Below, one piece after another: positions 17,605 to 26,674 of a DNA stretch of 64,000 nucleotides. The translations under genes were made by a program, and so were the position numbers. Under the pieces are notes generated by a model, which was not told the DNA's origin, did not search any database, and saw only the letters and a list, made by a program, of their open reading frames with translations. The stretch lies in contig JAUWGW010000006.1 of assembly GCA_030606215.1 (NCBI GenBank), positions 9,336 through 73,335 of the forward strand, in the 5' to 3' direction. The stretch's first letter is position 1, and each line of letters opens with the position of its first letter. The stretch comes from a bacterium (lineage in GTDB: Bacteria; NPL-UPA2; JAUVJM01).

Positions 17605-18837
17605 TTAATATATTTCTCCACGTATTAAATCTTCATATTGTTCTCTTTCCCGTATAAGACGGAATTTATCCCCTTCTACAAGAAATTCAGAACACCTGGG
17701 ACGCGAATTGTAGGTTGAAGCCATTGAAAACCCGTAGGCACCTGCACTGAATATAGCCAAGAAATCCCCCGACTTCACTTTGAGGATTTTTCTATCACGT
17801 GCAAAAAAATCTCCTGTTTCACATATCGGTCCCACAATGTCTGCTGCAATTTCTTCAGACTCTCTCATTTGCACAGGTTTTATCTCATGGTACGCCCCAT
17901 AAAGCGAAGGGCGGATAAGGTCATTCATACCAGCGTCTACTACAATGAATGTCCGTGAACCGGATTCTTTGACGTACAGGACTTTTGTAACAAGTATACC
18001 GGCATTCCCGACAATAAATCGTCCTGGTTCTAAAATAATCTTCAAGCCTCTTTCCTTAACAAGCGGGATGACTGCCTGTGCAAATTCTTCTGCAGTAGAA
18101 GGCTTTTCATCCCTGTAGATTATCCCGAGCCCCCCGCCAATATTGAGCCATTTTAATTCAAAATTTAGCGCCTCTATAAAACCGACCACTTTCCTTATGC
18201 TTTCAGTGAACGGAGTGACACTTGTAATCTGAGACCCGATATGAAGATGGACACCTTTTAGCTCAACATTGTGGAAACTATCCCTCTTCTTGAAAATGTT
18301 ATCTGCTATATCAATTGTTAAACCAAACTTATCTTCACTTTTCCCTGTTCTGATATAAGCATGAGTTTCAACTTCCACGTCAGGATTCACACGAATTGCA
18401 ACCGCGGCTTTCTTCTTCATCCTGCCTGCTATTTCGTTTATGAGATGTAATTCTTGAATTGATTCCACATTGAACATGAGAATGCCTTTATTCAGAGCGT
18501 ATGTTATCTCGTCTTGAGTCTTCCCAACTCCTGCATAGACTATTTTCCCGGGAGCTATACCTGAAAGAAGTGCTTTGAAAAGTTCCCCGCCTGAGGTTAC
18601 ATCCGCACCTGCTTCCATTTCAGCAAGGAGCTTCAGGAGATAGATGTTAGAATTTGCTTTCAAAGAATAGCAGATGAGATGTGGTATTGATGAGAAAGCA
18701 GTATTTAACTTCCTGTAATGGTCGCTGACCGTCTTTCTGCTGTAGAGGTACAGTGGGGTTTTACTCTGAGAGGCAATATCATTAACTTTCACCTTCTCAC
18801 AGATAAGCTCCCCATTTAGATAGTGGAAATCATGCAT
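17605..18837 (-). CDS. lysA: Diaminopimelate decarboxylase
   Basis: LysA makes lysine from meso-diaminopimelate with PLP. The PLP lysine is K60 in CYSLKANSN; the glycine-rich phosphate site WLNIGGGLGI, the ILEPGRFIVGNAG segment and the active-site cysteine region GPICETGDFFARDR are all present. 410 residues is standard. Its start overlaps the end of argH by eight bases, which is where the arginine block joins the lysine block. Confidence 0.96.
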   Translation of the reverse strand: MHDFHYLNGELICEKVKVNDIASQSKTPLYLYSRKTVSDHYRKLNTAFSSIPHLICYSLKANSNIYLLKLLAEMEAGADVTSGGELFKALLSGIAPGKIVYAGVGKTQDEITYALNKGILMFNVESIQELHLINEIAGRMKKKAAVAIRVNPDVEVETHAYIRTGKSEDKFGLTIDIADNIFKKRDSFHNVELKGVHLHIGSQITSVTPFTESIRKVVGFIEALNFELKWLNIGGGLGIIYRDEKPSTAEEFAQAVIPLVKERGLKIILEPGRFIVGNAGILVTKVLYVKESGSRTFIVVDAGMNDLIRPSLYGAYHEIKPVQMRESEEIAADIVGPICETGDFFARDRKILKVKSGDFLAIFSAGAYGFSMASTYNSRPRCSEFLVEGDKFRLIREREQYEDLIRGEIY

Positions 18838-20179
18838 TTAGGGTTTTCCTTGCCTTTTCAATTAACCGCCTGACTTCTCGTGGAGATGTTGATTTTCTTC
18901 TTTTAACGGAAACCTCGGGTTTTAGAAGTTTCTTTACATCTGAGCCAAAACCGAAGGAATGAAAATCTTTGTCTGAGAGGTCAGTAAAGTTTTTCTTATT
19001 CTTAATACAGTGCAGAACCAGCTTCCCGACTTTCTCATGAGCTTTGCGGAAAGGAATACCCTTGGTCACAAGATATTCTGCTAAATCAGTCGCGGTAGTA
19101 AAACCTTCCTGAGCAAGGCTCGTAATCCTTTCAACATTCAAGTGTAGAGCCTTCAGAAACACTGGATAAACTTCAAGAGACCTTTTCAAAGTATCAACTG
19201 TATCAAAGAGAGGCTCTTTATCCTCCTGCATATCACGGTTATAGGAGAGCGGTAAACCTTTCATCATAGTAAGTGTATTCACAAGGTTCCCATATACCCT
19301 TCCACATTTGCCGCGGATAAGTTCTGCGATATCGGGGTTTTTCTTCTGCGGCATCATACTGCTGCCGGTGAGGACAGTTTCATCAAGAGTTATGAAATCA
19401 AATTCAGGGGATGCCCACATAATGAGCTCCTCACTCAACCTTGAAAGATGCATCATTAATATGGCACCGGCAGAAAGGAATTCCAGGATAAAATCTCTAT
19501 CGCTTACCGCATCTATGCTGTGTTCGCATACTCTTGAGAAGTTCAGGAGACGAGCGACGAATCTCGGCTCTATCGGTAGAGTTGAGCCGGCGAGTGCTCC
19601 TGCACCGAGAGGCAAACAGTCAACTTCTAAAAGAGCATTTCTTAACCTCTTCTTATCCCGTTCAAGCATATAGAAATACGTCATGATATGATGTGAGAAA
19701 AGTACCGGTTGAGCATGCTGAAGATGGGTAAAACCTGGCATTACTACATCAAGATTTCCTTCAGCTAAATTCAGGATACTTTTTTCCAGAGCTTTTAAAA
19801 GGTTCAAGATAGCCTTGATTTCATCGCGCAGGTATAGTCTCATATCAAGGGCGATCTGGTCATTCCTGCTTCTCGCAGTATGAAGTTTACCCGCTACCTT
19901 ACCTATCTTCTTATGTAAACGCTTCTCAATTGAGAGGTGGATATCTTCCTCCGGTGCGAGTTTACCGACTTCATCCGCAATTTTCTTCAGACCCTTTATT
20001 ATAATGTCTCTCTCCTTTAGCTTTATGATTTTGCATTTTGCAAGCATCTTTACATGCGCAATACTACCTTCTATATCATATTTAGCAAGCCGTATGTCAA
20101 ATGATATTGAGGCCGCGAAATCATCTATAACGGAACTTCTCGCATCTTGAAAAGCTCCCCCCCATAGTTTATCACTCAT
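18830..20179 (-). CDS. argH: Argininosuccinate lyase
   Basis: ArgH splits argininosuccinate into arginine and fumarate. The fumarase/aspartase-superfamily signature GSSMMPQKKNPD is near residue 280, HTARSRNDQIALDMRLYLRD near 100, and MPGFTHLQHAQPVLFSHH near 150. Length 449 is normal. It starts inside the end of argG (four-base overlap). Confidence 0.97.
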   Translation of the reverse strand: MSDKLWGGAFQDARSSVIDDFAASISFDIRLAKYDIEGSIAHVKMLAKCKIIKLKERDIIIKGLKKIADEVGKLAPEEDIHLSIEKRLHKKIGKVAGKLHTARSRNDQIALDMRLYLRDEIKAILNLLKALEKSILNLAEGNLDVVMPGFTHLQHAQPVLFSHHIMTYFYMLERDKKRLRNALLEVDCLPLGAGALAGSTLPIEPRFVARLLNFSRVCEHSIDAVSDRDFILEFLSAGAILMMHLSRLSEELIMWASPEFDFITLDETVLTGSSMMPQKKNPDIAELIRGKCGRVYGNLVNTLTMMKGLPLSYNRDMQEDKEPLFDTVDTLKRSLEVYPVFLKALHLNVERITSLAQEGFTTATDLAEYLVTKGIPFRKAHEKVGKLVLHCIKNKKNFTDLSDKDFHSFGFGSDVKKLLKPEVSVKRRKSTSPREVRRLIEKARKTLNA

Positions 20180-21357
20180 TTCTTATACCCCCTGAAAGGT
20201 AGTCCCCAGAGTTTAATAAATCCTTTTGCCAGAGTCCTGTCAAACTTATCTCCTTCTTCATATGTGGCAAGAGACAAATCATAGAGTGAGTTAGGAGATT
20301 TCCTGCCAACAGCTTCACACACACCTCTGTAAAGTTTAATTCTGACAGTTCCGGTTACTTTCTCCTGCGTCTTTCTGGTAAAGGCATCAAGCGCCTCTCT
20401 AAGAGGAGAATACCACATCCCATAATACACGACTTCCCCGAACTTCTGGCTGACCAACTCCTTGAAATGCGCTGTCTCCCTGTCAAGAATAAGGTTTTCA
20501 AGTTCCCTGTGAGATATATGGAGAATGGTAGCAGCCGGAGCTTCGTACACTTCCCTCGATTTAATCCCTACTACCCGGTTTTCTACAAGGTCAACCCTTC
20601 CAACACCGTTTTCCCCTCCGAGTTTATTCAACTGCTCAACAAGTTCTACAATCCCGTATTCTTTCCCGTTGATTTTCTTCGGAACGCCGCTCTCAAAGTA
20701 TATCTCTAAATATAACGGTTCATCTGGTGCGTCCTGTGGATTAACAGTCAATTGATAGGCTTTCTCCGGCACCTCTTTCCATGGATCCTCTAATTCACCA
20801 CACTCAATACTTACTCCCCATATATTTCTGTCAATACTGTATGGGTTTTCCTTTGTTGCAGAGACAGGGATATTATGTTCCTTCGCATAATCAACCTCAT
20901 CGGACCTTGTCTTTAAAGACCACTCCCTTAGCGGTGCTATTGCCTCAAGAGATGGGTTGAGAGCGCTGAAAGCAAGTTCAAACCTCACTTGGTCATTCCC
21001 CTTACCTGTGCAGCCGTGAGCTACAAATTGCGCACCAACTTTTTCTGCAATCTCGGTAACTTTCTTTGCAATGAGGGGTCGTCCCAGAGCAGTTGCAAGG
21101 AGATATTTCCCTTCATAAGAGGCTCCCGCCATGAGGGCAGGGAATACCCAGTCTTTCAAGAAACTCTCCCTCAAATCTTCAATATAGGCCTTTTTTGCTC
21201 CGCTTCTGAGAGCTTTATTCTTTAACTCATCCTGATTCAACCCCTGACCGAGTTCAGCAGAAAAAGTGATTACATCAAGTCCCTTCTCTTCCTGCAGCCA
21301 TTTAACACAGACTGAAGTATCCAACCCTCCGGAATAAGCAAGAACGACTTTAGCCAT
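20176..21357 (-). CDS. argG: Argininosuccinate synthase
   Basis: ArgG ligates citrulline and aspartate with ATP. The N-terminal PP-loop VVLAYSGGLDTSVCVKWL, the VAHGCTGKGNDQVRFE motif near residue 113 and the STKENPYSIDRNIWG-like SATKENPYSIDRNIWG segment near 165 are diagnostic. Length 393 is normal. The gene begins one base after the argF stop. Confidence 0.97.
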   Translation of the reverse strand: MAKVVLAYSGGLDTSVCVKWLQEEKGLDVITFSAELGQGLNQDELKNKALRSGAKKAYIEDLRESFLKDWVFPALMAGASYEGKYLLATALGRPLIAKKVTEIAEKVGAQFVAHGCTGKGNDQVRFELAFSALNPSLEAIAPLREWSLKTRSDEVDYAKEHNIPVSATKENPYSIDRNIWGVSIECGELEDPWKEVPEKAYQLTVNPQDAPDEPLYLEIYFESGVPKKINGKEYGIVELVEQLNKLGGENGVGRVDLVENRVVGIKSREVYEAPAATILHISHRELENLILDRETAHFKELVSQKFGEVVYYGMWYSPLREALDAFTRKTQEKVTGTVRIKLYRGVCEAVGRKSPNSLYDLSLATYEEGDKFDRTLAKGFIKLWGLPFRGYKK

Positions 21358-21358
21358 T

Positions 21359-22267
21359 TTATCCCCCTAATAATAGTAAAAGAATTGCTTTCTGGACATG
21401 TAGTCTATTTTCTGCCTGGTCAAGCACAACTGACGCCGGACCATCTATCACACCCTCTGTTATTTCTTCTCCCCTGTGTGCAGGTAAGCAGTGCATCACA
21501 AGTGTATCTTTCCCTGTTTTTTTGATAAGTTTCTCAGTAACACGGAAATTACCGAAAATTTCCTTTCTTTTCTCTTTCTCTTCCTCCTTACCCATACTTG
21601 CCCACACGTCTGTATATACGATATCGGCATCCACAACTGCTTCAAAAGCATCTCCAAGGACTTCAATTTTAGAACCGGTTTTCTTCGCCGTCTCTATCGC
21701 AGACTGGACAATTTCAGGTAGTGGTTCATATCCCGGAGGTGTCGCAATTGCCAGATCAAATCCAACTTTCGCTGCTCCATACAGCCAGGAATGAGCAACA
21801 TTATTTCCATCTCCGATAAAAGCCACTTTTATTTTTCTCATCCCCGCCTTCTCCCGTATGGTGTAAATGTCACTTAATACCTGACATGGATGCAACTTAT
21901 CTGAAAGTCCGTTAATCACAGGGACATCTGCCGCCTCAGCCATTTCTACAATTCTCTCATGAGCAAATGTCCTCATAACAATTCCATCAACATAGCGAGA
22001 GAGAACCTTCCCAACATCCTTGACTTGCTCTCTCACACCGAGCTGTATATCATCCTGCCCTAAATAAATACTGGAGCCTCCAAGTTGAAACATTGCCACT
22101 TCAAAAGAGACCCGGGTCCTGGTGGATGGTTTCTCAAAAATAAGTGCCAGGGTCTTCCCCGAAAGTGGTTCTTTTTTAGGGAAGCCTCCTTCTTTTAGAA
22201 GAGAAGTTTTTGAGAAAATCTCTTCTATGAAATCCCTTTCAAGTTCATGAATGGAGATTAAATTCAT
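21359..22267 (-). CDS. argF: Ornithine carbamoyltransferase
   Basis: Makes citrulline from ornithine and carbamoyl phosphate. The carbamoyl-phosphate motif STRTR is at residues 48-52 (FEKPSTRTRVSFE), HPCQVLSD is near 127, and the ornithine-site HCLPAHRGEE is near 255. Length 302 is normal. It overlaps the end of argD by 23 bases, so translation is probably coupled. No carAB is present in the window. Confidence 0.97.
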   Translation of the reverse strand: MNLISIHELERDFIEEIFSKTSLLKEGGFPKKEPLSGKTLALIFEKPSTRTRVSFEVAMFQLGGSSIYLGQDDIQLGVREQVKDVGKVLSRYVDGIVMRTFAHERIVEMAEAADVPVINGLSDKLHPCQVLSDIYTIREKAGMRKIKVAFIGDGNNVAHSWLYGAAKVGFDLAIATPPGYEPLPEIVQSAIETAKKTGSKIEVLGDAFEAVVDADIVYTDVWASMGKEEEKEKRKEIFGNFRVTEKLIKKTGKDTLVMHCLPAHRGEEITEGVIDGPASVVLDQAENRLHVQKAILLLLLGG

Positions 22268-23438
22268 TTAGAACCTCACCCAGCACTTTTATACCTGCGT
22301 CAATTTCTTCCTCAGTAACGATTAGAGGAGGAAGAAAACGGATAACGGTTTCAACTGTACAGTTCAGTAAAACTCCCCGCAAGGCACATTCTTTAACAAT
22401 TTCTTTGCATGGTGTATTCAATTCAATCCCGACCATCAGACCTTTCCCGCGAACATCAGAAATTAGATTGTGTTTTTCTTTGAGCCGGCAGAGTTTTTCA
22501 AAAAGGTATTTCCCGGTAGTTTTTGCTCTTTCAGCAAGATTTTCCTTAAGTATCACTTCAAGAGTTGCGGCACCGGCAGAACATGCAACTGGATTACCAC
22601 CGAATGTTGAGGCATGGCTCCCAGGAGTGAAAACTTCAGAAACTCTCTCAGTTGCAAGTGCCGCTCCGAGAGGGAGACCTCCACCAAGAGGCTTGGCTAG
22701 GGTCATTATATCAGGTTCTATCCCGTAATGCTCATACGCAAAAAGTTTGCCTGTTCTTCCAAGACCGCATTGAATTTCATCAAGAATCAAGAGTAAATTC
22801 CTCTCGTCACATAATCTGCGAAGGCCAACAATGAATTCTGCCTCAGCTGCTCTGACCCCGCCTTCCCCCTGCACAGGCTCAATCATAACTGCTATGGTTT
22901 TGTCCCCTATTACCTTCTCTACAGCAGAAAGGTCATTGAATGGGACATGTTTAAATCCTGGTATAAGTGGTGCAAATCCTTTTTTGATTTTCTCCTGTCC
23001 TGTTGCGGTCAGAGTAACAATGGTTCTCCCGTGAAATGAACCTTCCATTGTGATTATCTCATATTTCCCATTACCAAACTTCCTGCTAAGTTTTATAGCT
23101 GCTTCATTTGCTTCAGCTCCGCTGTTACAGAAGAAAACCTTATCAGCAAAAGAATTCTCAATCAATTTTTTACCGAGTTCTGCCTGAGGTCTGGTATAGT
23201 AAAGGTTTGAAGCGTGAATAAGTATCTCTGCCTGTTTCCTGATGGCATCCACAATTTCGGGATGGCAATGTCCCAGTGTGCTCACAGCTATACCTGCTAT
23301 TAAATCCAGATATTCTTTCCCGTGCGAATCCCATACCTTTGTTCCTTTCCCCCTGACGATACTTATTACGCGCTCGCCATATGTATTCATCAAAAAATCA
23401 TTAGAAAGCTTTTCAAAATCTACTCCGTCGGGGGTCAC
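22245..23438 (-). CDS. argD: Acetylornithine aminotransferase
   Basis: A PLP class III aminotransferase of 397 residues that makes N-acetylornithine; relatives also accept succinyl-diaminopimelate, but dapL makes that unnecessary here. FFCNSGAEANEAAIKLSR, ILDEIQCGLGRTGKLFAYEHYGI and the PLP lysine in TLAKPLGGGLPLGA (near residue 250) are clear. The N-terminal MTPDGVDFEKLSND is slightly extended; starting at the inner Met near residue 17 is possible. Overlaps argB by four bases. Confidence 0.94.
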   Translation of the reverse strand: MTPDGVDFEKLSNDFLMNTYGERVISIVRGKGTKVWDSHGKEYLDLIAGIAVSTLGHCHPEIVDAIRKQAEILIHASNLYYTRPQAELGKKLIENSFADKVFFCNSGAEANEAAIKLSRKFGNGKYEIITMEGSFHGRTIVTLTATGQEKIKKGFAPLIPGFKHVPFNDLSAVEKVIGDKTIAVMIEPVQGEGGVRAAEAEFIVGLRRLCDERNLLLILDEIQCGLGRTGKLFAYEHYGIEPDIMTLAKPLGGGLPLGAALATERVSEVFTPGSHASTFGGNPVACSAGAATLEVILKENLAERAKTTGKYLFEKLCRLKEKHNLISDVRGKGLMVGIELNTPCKEIVKECALRGVLLNCTVETVIRFLPPLIVTEEEIDAGIKVLGEVLNEFNLHS

Positions 23439-24250
23439 TTTACGATCTCCGTCCCTACACCTTTATCTGTAAATATCTCGAGGAGAAGGGAATGGTCGAT
23501 TCTTCCATCGATGATATGCGCTTTCCTGACACCTGCTTTCAAAGCTTTCACACAGGCAAGCACTTTCGGAATCATACCACTGCTTATCACCCTTCCCCTT
23601 ATCAGGACTTCACAATCATCAATTTTTAATGTTGAAATGATAGATTGCTCATTCATTATACCAGGAACATCCGTCATAAGAATAAGTTTTTCAGCCCCTA
23701 ATTTGGCGGCAATTCCTGATGCGGCCTCATCTGCATTTATATTGAATGTTTCATCATTTTCTCCCTTACCGAGAGGAGCAATTACTGGTATAACTTTCTC
23801 CTGTATTATGCTCAAAAGTTTACTGTCTATCCCACCCACCTCACCTACAAATCCGAAATCTTGACTTAGTTTCTTCGCTTTGATAAATTCCTTTCCATTC
23901 AACCCAACTGCTTTCCCGCCCGCTTCTTCAATCAACCCTATAATTTCCCTGTTTATATTCATCAAAGTATTCTCTACAATAGCGAGTGTTTCTCTGTCAG
24001 TCACTCTTAACCCATTTATAAACTTTGACTTCTTCCCCCTCGCTTTCATTTCTTCATTTATGGCTGTGCCTCCGCCGTGGATAAGAATTGGTCTTAGCCC
24101 GACAAATTTCATAAATACGACATCCTTAACAAAATCTTTTCTGAGCTTCTCTCCTCCTCCATACTTAATAACCACAAATTTGTCATGGAAACGCCTGATA
24201 TATGGCAGTGCTTCCATTAATACATTTACTTTTTCTATCGCTCTTTTCAT
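23435..24250 (-). CDS. argB: Acetylglutamate kinase
   Basis: Phosphorylates N-acetylglutamate. The 271-residue product has VVIKYGGGEKLRKDF, ILIHGGGTAINEEM and NINADEAASGIAAKLGAEKLILMTDVPGI. An N-terminal helix of about 25 residues (IEKVNVLMEALPYIRRFHDKF) precedes the kinase core; this helix is typical of arginine-inhibited hexameric enzymes that work with ArgJ. Feedback inhibition by arginine is therefore likely but inferred. Confidence 0.95.
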   Translation of the reverse strand: MKRAIEKVNVLMEALPYIRRFHDKFVVIKYGGGEKLRKDFVKDVVFMKFVGLRPILIHGGGTAINEEMKARGKKSKFINGLRVTDRETLAIVENTLMNINREIIGLIEEAGGKAVGLNGKEFIKAKKLSQDFGFVGEVGGIDSKLLSIIQEKVIPVIAPLGKGENDETFNINADEAASGIAAKLGAEKLILMTDVPGIMNEQSIISTLKIDDCEVLIRGRVISSGMIPKVLACVKALKAGVRKAHIIDGRIDHSLLLEIFTDKGVGTEIVK

Positions 24251-24277
24251 TTTATGAACCAGGCTCTTGTAGTTTTG

Positions 24278-25465
24278 CTATGTATTAGTTCGCACGTACT
24301 CTTCAGTCAAATCACTCGTCCACACAGTATAGTCTTTCTTGCCAAGATTCAGGTAAATAGATACCTTTATCTCTCCGTCTGCTAAAACTTCTTTCACTTT
24401 TCTTTCATCGTAATCTGTCGCACATCCATTCTTCATAACCCGCACATCTCCCATAAAAATTGACAATTTCCGTTCCATTACATTGACTCCTGCGCTGCCA
24501 GCAGCAGATGCTATTCTTCCCCAGTTAGGGTTCTCCCCTCCCAATGCAATCTTGACCAGACTTGAATTAGCGATATTGAAACCTATTTTCTTTGCATCCT
24601 CCTGGCTTTGGGCACCAGCTACTTTTATCTCAATGAACTTTTTTGCTCCCTCGCCATCCTTTACAATCATTTTCGCCATTTTATGCGTTACATAGTTAAG
24701 AGCTTTCTGAAACTCATTAAAGGATTCACTGCCGCTGTGGATTTTTCTGTTACCTGCAATTCCATTTGCAAGGATGAAGACACTATCATTTGTGCTCCTA
24801 TCTCCGTCTACTGTAATTCTGTGAAATGATTTATCAACGGAATCTCTAAAAGCTTTCTCAAGTGCGGATTTGCTTATTGACGCATCGGTTGTTATGAAAC
24901 ATAGCATTGTAGCCATTGATGGGCATATCATACCCGCTCCTTTACCCATAGCGCCAATTGACACACTTTTCCCGCTAACTTCAAAGCTCACGGCTGCTTC
25001 CTTGTGGAAAGTATCAGTGGTCATTATTGCCTGAGCCGCTGAAGTATTTCCCTTGCAGTTAAGGCTTTTCACAAGATACCTGATTCTTGACCTTATTTTA
25101 GCCACTGGCAGGAACTGGCCAATGATTCCTGTTGAGGCGATAAGAATATCTTCCTTGCTTACCCCAAGTTCTCTTGCGACAAGAGCTGTTATGAGTTTTG
25201 CATCTTTATATCCCCTCGCTCCTGTACAGGCATTTGCATTACCGCTATTTACAATAATTGCCCTTGCTTTTGCATCTTGCAGATGTTCCCGGCTGAGTTT
25301 CACAGATGCTGACTGAATTTTGTTTGTTGTAAATACGGCTGAAGCCAGTGTTTCCCCTTCTGAATAAATTAGAGCAAGATCTTTCCCCCTCCTTTTTATT
25401 CCACAGTGGATACCACATGCAGAAACCCCGGCTGGTGCTGTAATTCCTCCAGAAATTTCTTTCAT
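24278..25465 (-). CDS. argJ: Glutamate N-acetyltransferase / amino-acid acetyltransferase
   Basis: ArgJ recycles the acetyl group from acetylornithine to glutamate, and in bifunctional forms also uses acetyl-CoA. The autocatalytic processing site is visible as MICPSMATMLCF with Thr186 as the nucleophile (usual form ATMLxF). GNANACTG and the C-terminal SDLTEEYVRTNT are also typical. At 395 residues it is full length. It is the first gene of a 15-gene run. ArgC is not adjacent, unlike the common argCJBD order. Its promoter lies so close that the mRNA may be nearly leaderless. Confidence 0.95.
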   Translation of the reverse strand: MKEISGGITAPAGVSACGIHCGIKRRGKDLALIYSEGETLASAVFTTNKIQSASVKLSREHLQDAKARAIIVNSGNANACTGARGYKDAKLITALVARELGVSKEDILIASTGIIGQFLPVAKIRSRIRYLVKSLNCKGNTSAAQAIMTTDTFHKEAAVSFEVSGKSVSIGAMGKGAGMICPSMATMLCFITTDASISKSALEKAFRDSVDKSFHRITVDGDRSTNDSVFILANGIAGNRKIHSGSESFNEFQKALNYVTHKMAKMIVKDGEGAKKFIEIKVAGAQSQEDAKKIGFNIANSSLVKIALGGENPNWGRIASAAGSAGVNVMERKLSIFMGDVRVMKNGCATDYDERKVKEVLADGEIKVSIYLNLGKKDYTVWTSDLTEEYVRTNT

Positions 25466-25468
25466 ATG

Positions 25469-25505
25469 CTTAAGAATTATACCTCTTAAGAAGCTAAAAA
25501 GTCAA
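25469..25505 (-). promoter_or_regulatory. argJ promoter with inverted repeat around the -10
   Basis: On the minus strand TTGACT (25505-25500) and a perfect TATAAT (25481-25476) are separated by 18 bases. The -10 sits between the arms of CTTAAGA/TCTTAAG (25490-25484 and 25475-25469), a likely repressor site. The predicted start of transcription falls only a few bases before the ArgJ ATG at 25465. Confidence 0.6.
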
Positions 25506-25539
25506 AAACAAAAAGTGAGCAGGATGCAATCCCGCTCAC
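25502..25539 (-). terminator. Rho-independent terminator after rpsI
   Basis: On the minus strand an 11-bp stem (GTGAGCGGGAT / ATCCTGCTCAC, one G-T pair) with a three-base loop at 25539-25515 is followed by TTTTTGTTTTT. It ends the rplM-rpsI operon and separates it from argJ. Its T-tract overlaps the argJ -35. Confidence 0.85.
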
Positions 25540-25596
25540 CCAATGGATAACTACTCTTCTACTTGTAAATATTCGGTGGCCTGTGTTTGAGTCCCT

Positions 25597-25623
25597 GTCA
25601 TTCCTGCGGAAGCAGGAATCCAG
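25597..25623 (+). repeat. Short palindromic repeat, family A
   Basis: A 27-base unit starting GTCATTCCTGCGG and ending AAGCAGGAATCCAG. ATTCCTGC and GCAGGAAT are inverted arms. A near-identical unit occurs inverted at 38561-38585, and a C/G-varied one directly at 38518-38543. Confidence 0.75.
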
Positions 25624-25652
25624 AGTAGATGACCGACATAGATTCTCGCTTG

Positions 25653-26039
25653 TTATCTCTTTGAAAACTGGAAGCGCGCTCTTGCTCCACGCTGGCCGTA
25701 CTTCTTTCGCTCTTTCATACGCGAGTCACGGGTCAAAAAACCACCTTTCCTGAGCGTTAATCCGAGAGCATCATCTGATTGGAGAAGTGCTCGAGCTGTT
25801 CCCAGTCTTATTGCTCCAGCCTGCCCTGAGATTCCACCTCCTCTAACTTTTGCCATGACATTGAACTTACTGACTGTTCCTGTTGCCTCAAGAGGTTCTC
25901 TTGTAACCTTCTCGAGGATTTTGCTGCTGAAATATTTTTCAGGGGGAAATCCGTTTACAGATATTCCTCCATTACCGGGCAATAACCACACCCGGGCAAC
26001 AGATTCTTTTCTTCGCCCAGTTCCGTAGTAACTAACCAT
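25653..26039 (-). CDS. rpsI: 30S ribosomal protein S9
   Basis: A 128-residue S9 (uS9): [16 protein letters not shown] at the start, [15 protein letters not shown] in the middle and the conserved basic tail ending QFSKR, which reaches the tRNA P site. Its start overlaps the end of rplM by eight bases, the usual L13-S9 pairing. Confidence 0.98.
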   Translation of the reverse strand: MVSYYGTGRRKESVARVWLLPGNGGISVNGFPPEKYFSSKILEKVTREPLEATGTVSKFNVMAKVRGGGISGQAGAIRLGTARALLQSDDALGLTLRKGGFLTRDSRMKERKKYGQRGARARFQFSKR

Positions 26040-26421
26040 TAACCACCACCGGTTTCTGCGCAGAATGCGGGTGCTCCTCCCCGCGATACACCCTGAGCCT
26101 GCACAACATTCTCCGACTTAGGCGATTCTTTGGCATCATCCCTTTTACAGCTTTCATCAAAACTTTTTCCGGTCTCTCAGCAATTAGTTTCTGGAAACTA
26201 ACAAGTTTCACCCCGCCAGGGAAACCGCTATGGGAGAAATATTCTTTGTTCTCCCTTTTCTTCCCCGTAAGCACAATTTTCTCGGCGTTTATTACAATAA
26301 CGTGGTCCCCGGCATCCAGGTTTGGTGCATAACTTGCCCTATGTTTCCCGCGCAGTAAACTTACAATCCCTGTAGCTAACCGCCCGAGGACTTTCCCCTT
26401 AGCGTCAATCAGATACCACAT
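26032..26421 (-). CDS. rplM: 50S ribosomal protein L13
   Basis: L13 (uL13): [15 protein letters not shown], the [18 protein letters not shown] segment and [13 protein letters not shown]. At 129 residues it lacks the dozen or so residues that usually precede WYVIDA. The ATG at 26421 lies one base after the stop of the small membrane protein gene, leaving no room for a longer form in that frame with a normal start. The missing N-terminal stretch is not part of the conserved fold. Confidence 0.97.
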   Translation of the reverse strand: MWYLIDAKGKVLGRLATGIVSLLRGKHRASYAPNLDAGDHVIVINAEKIVLTGKKRENKEYFSHSGFPGGVKLVSFQKLIAERPEKVLMKAVKGMMPKNRLSRRMLCRLRVYRGEEHPHSAQKPVVVNG

Positions 26422-26422
26422 C

Positions 26423-26671
26423 TCATTCTTCTTTCTTCTCTTCTCCAGGCTTTTGTTCTTCCTTCTTCTCCTCTTTCTTGCTTCTTATCTTGTCTTTGAT
26501 TGACCCAAGCCCTGCTCCAATTGCGACACAACCACCGAGAATCAGTAATGCCGGGACAGTAGCCACAAGCCCTTTCAACAAAAAGATTATCCCTCTCTGT
26601 CCAAACCACTCAAGAATCAACCCGGCTATCCCGAGCACAATCGCCACTATTCCACCAAGTAGACTAAGCAC
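26423..26671 (-). CDS. Small two-helix membrane protein with Lys/Glu-rich tail
   Basis: An 82-residue protein of unknown function starting at a GTG with GGGGGTGG upstream. Two hydrophobic segments (about residues 1-18 and 27-55, rich in Gly, Leu and Ile) are followed by SIKDKIRSKKEEKKEEQK, a highly charged tail. It sits between an O-antigen-ligase-like gene (three bases upstream) and rplM (one base downstream), so it is translated with ribosomal proteins. I do not recognise a family. Confidence 0.7.
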   Translation of the reverse strand: MLSLLGGIVAIVLGIAGLILEWFGQRGIIFLLKGLVATVPALLILGGCVAIGAGLGSIKDKIRSKKEEKKEEQKPGEEKKEE

Positions 26672-26674
26672 TGT

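Noticed and set aside
26409-26609. Minus-strand ORF rich in Arg, Glu and Trp
   Set aside because: It overlaps the small membrane protein gene in another frame and ends in the rplM start region; the 82-residue frame has the ribosome site and plausible membrane segments.
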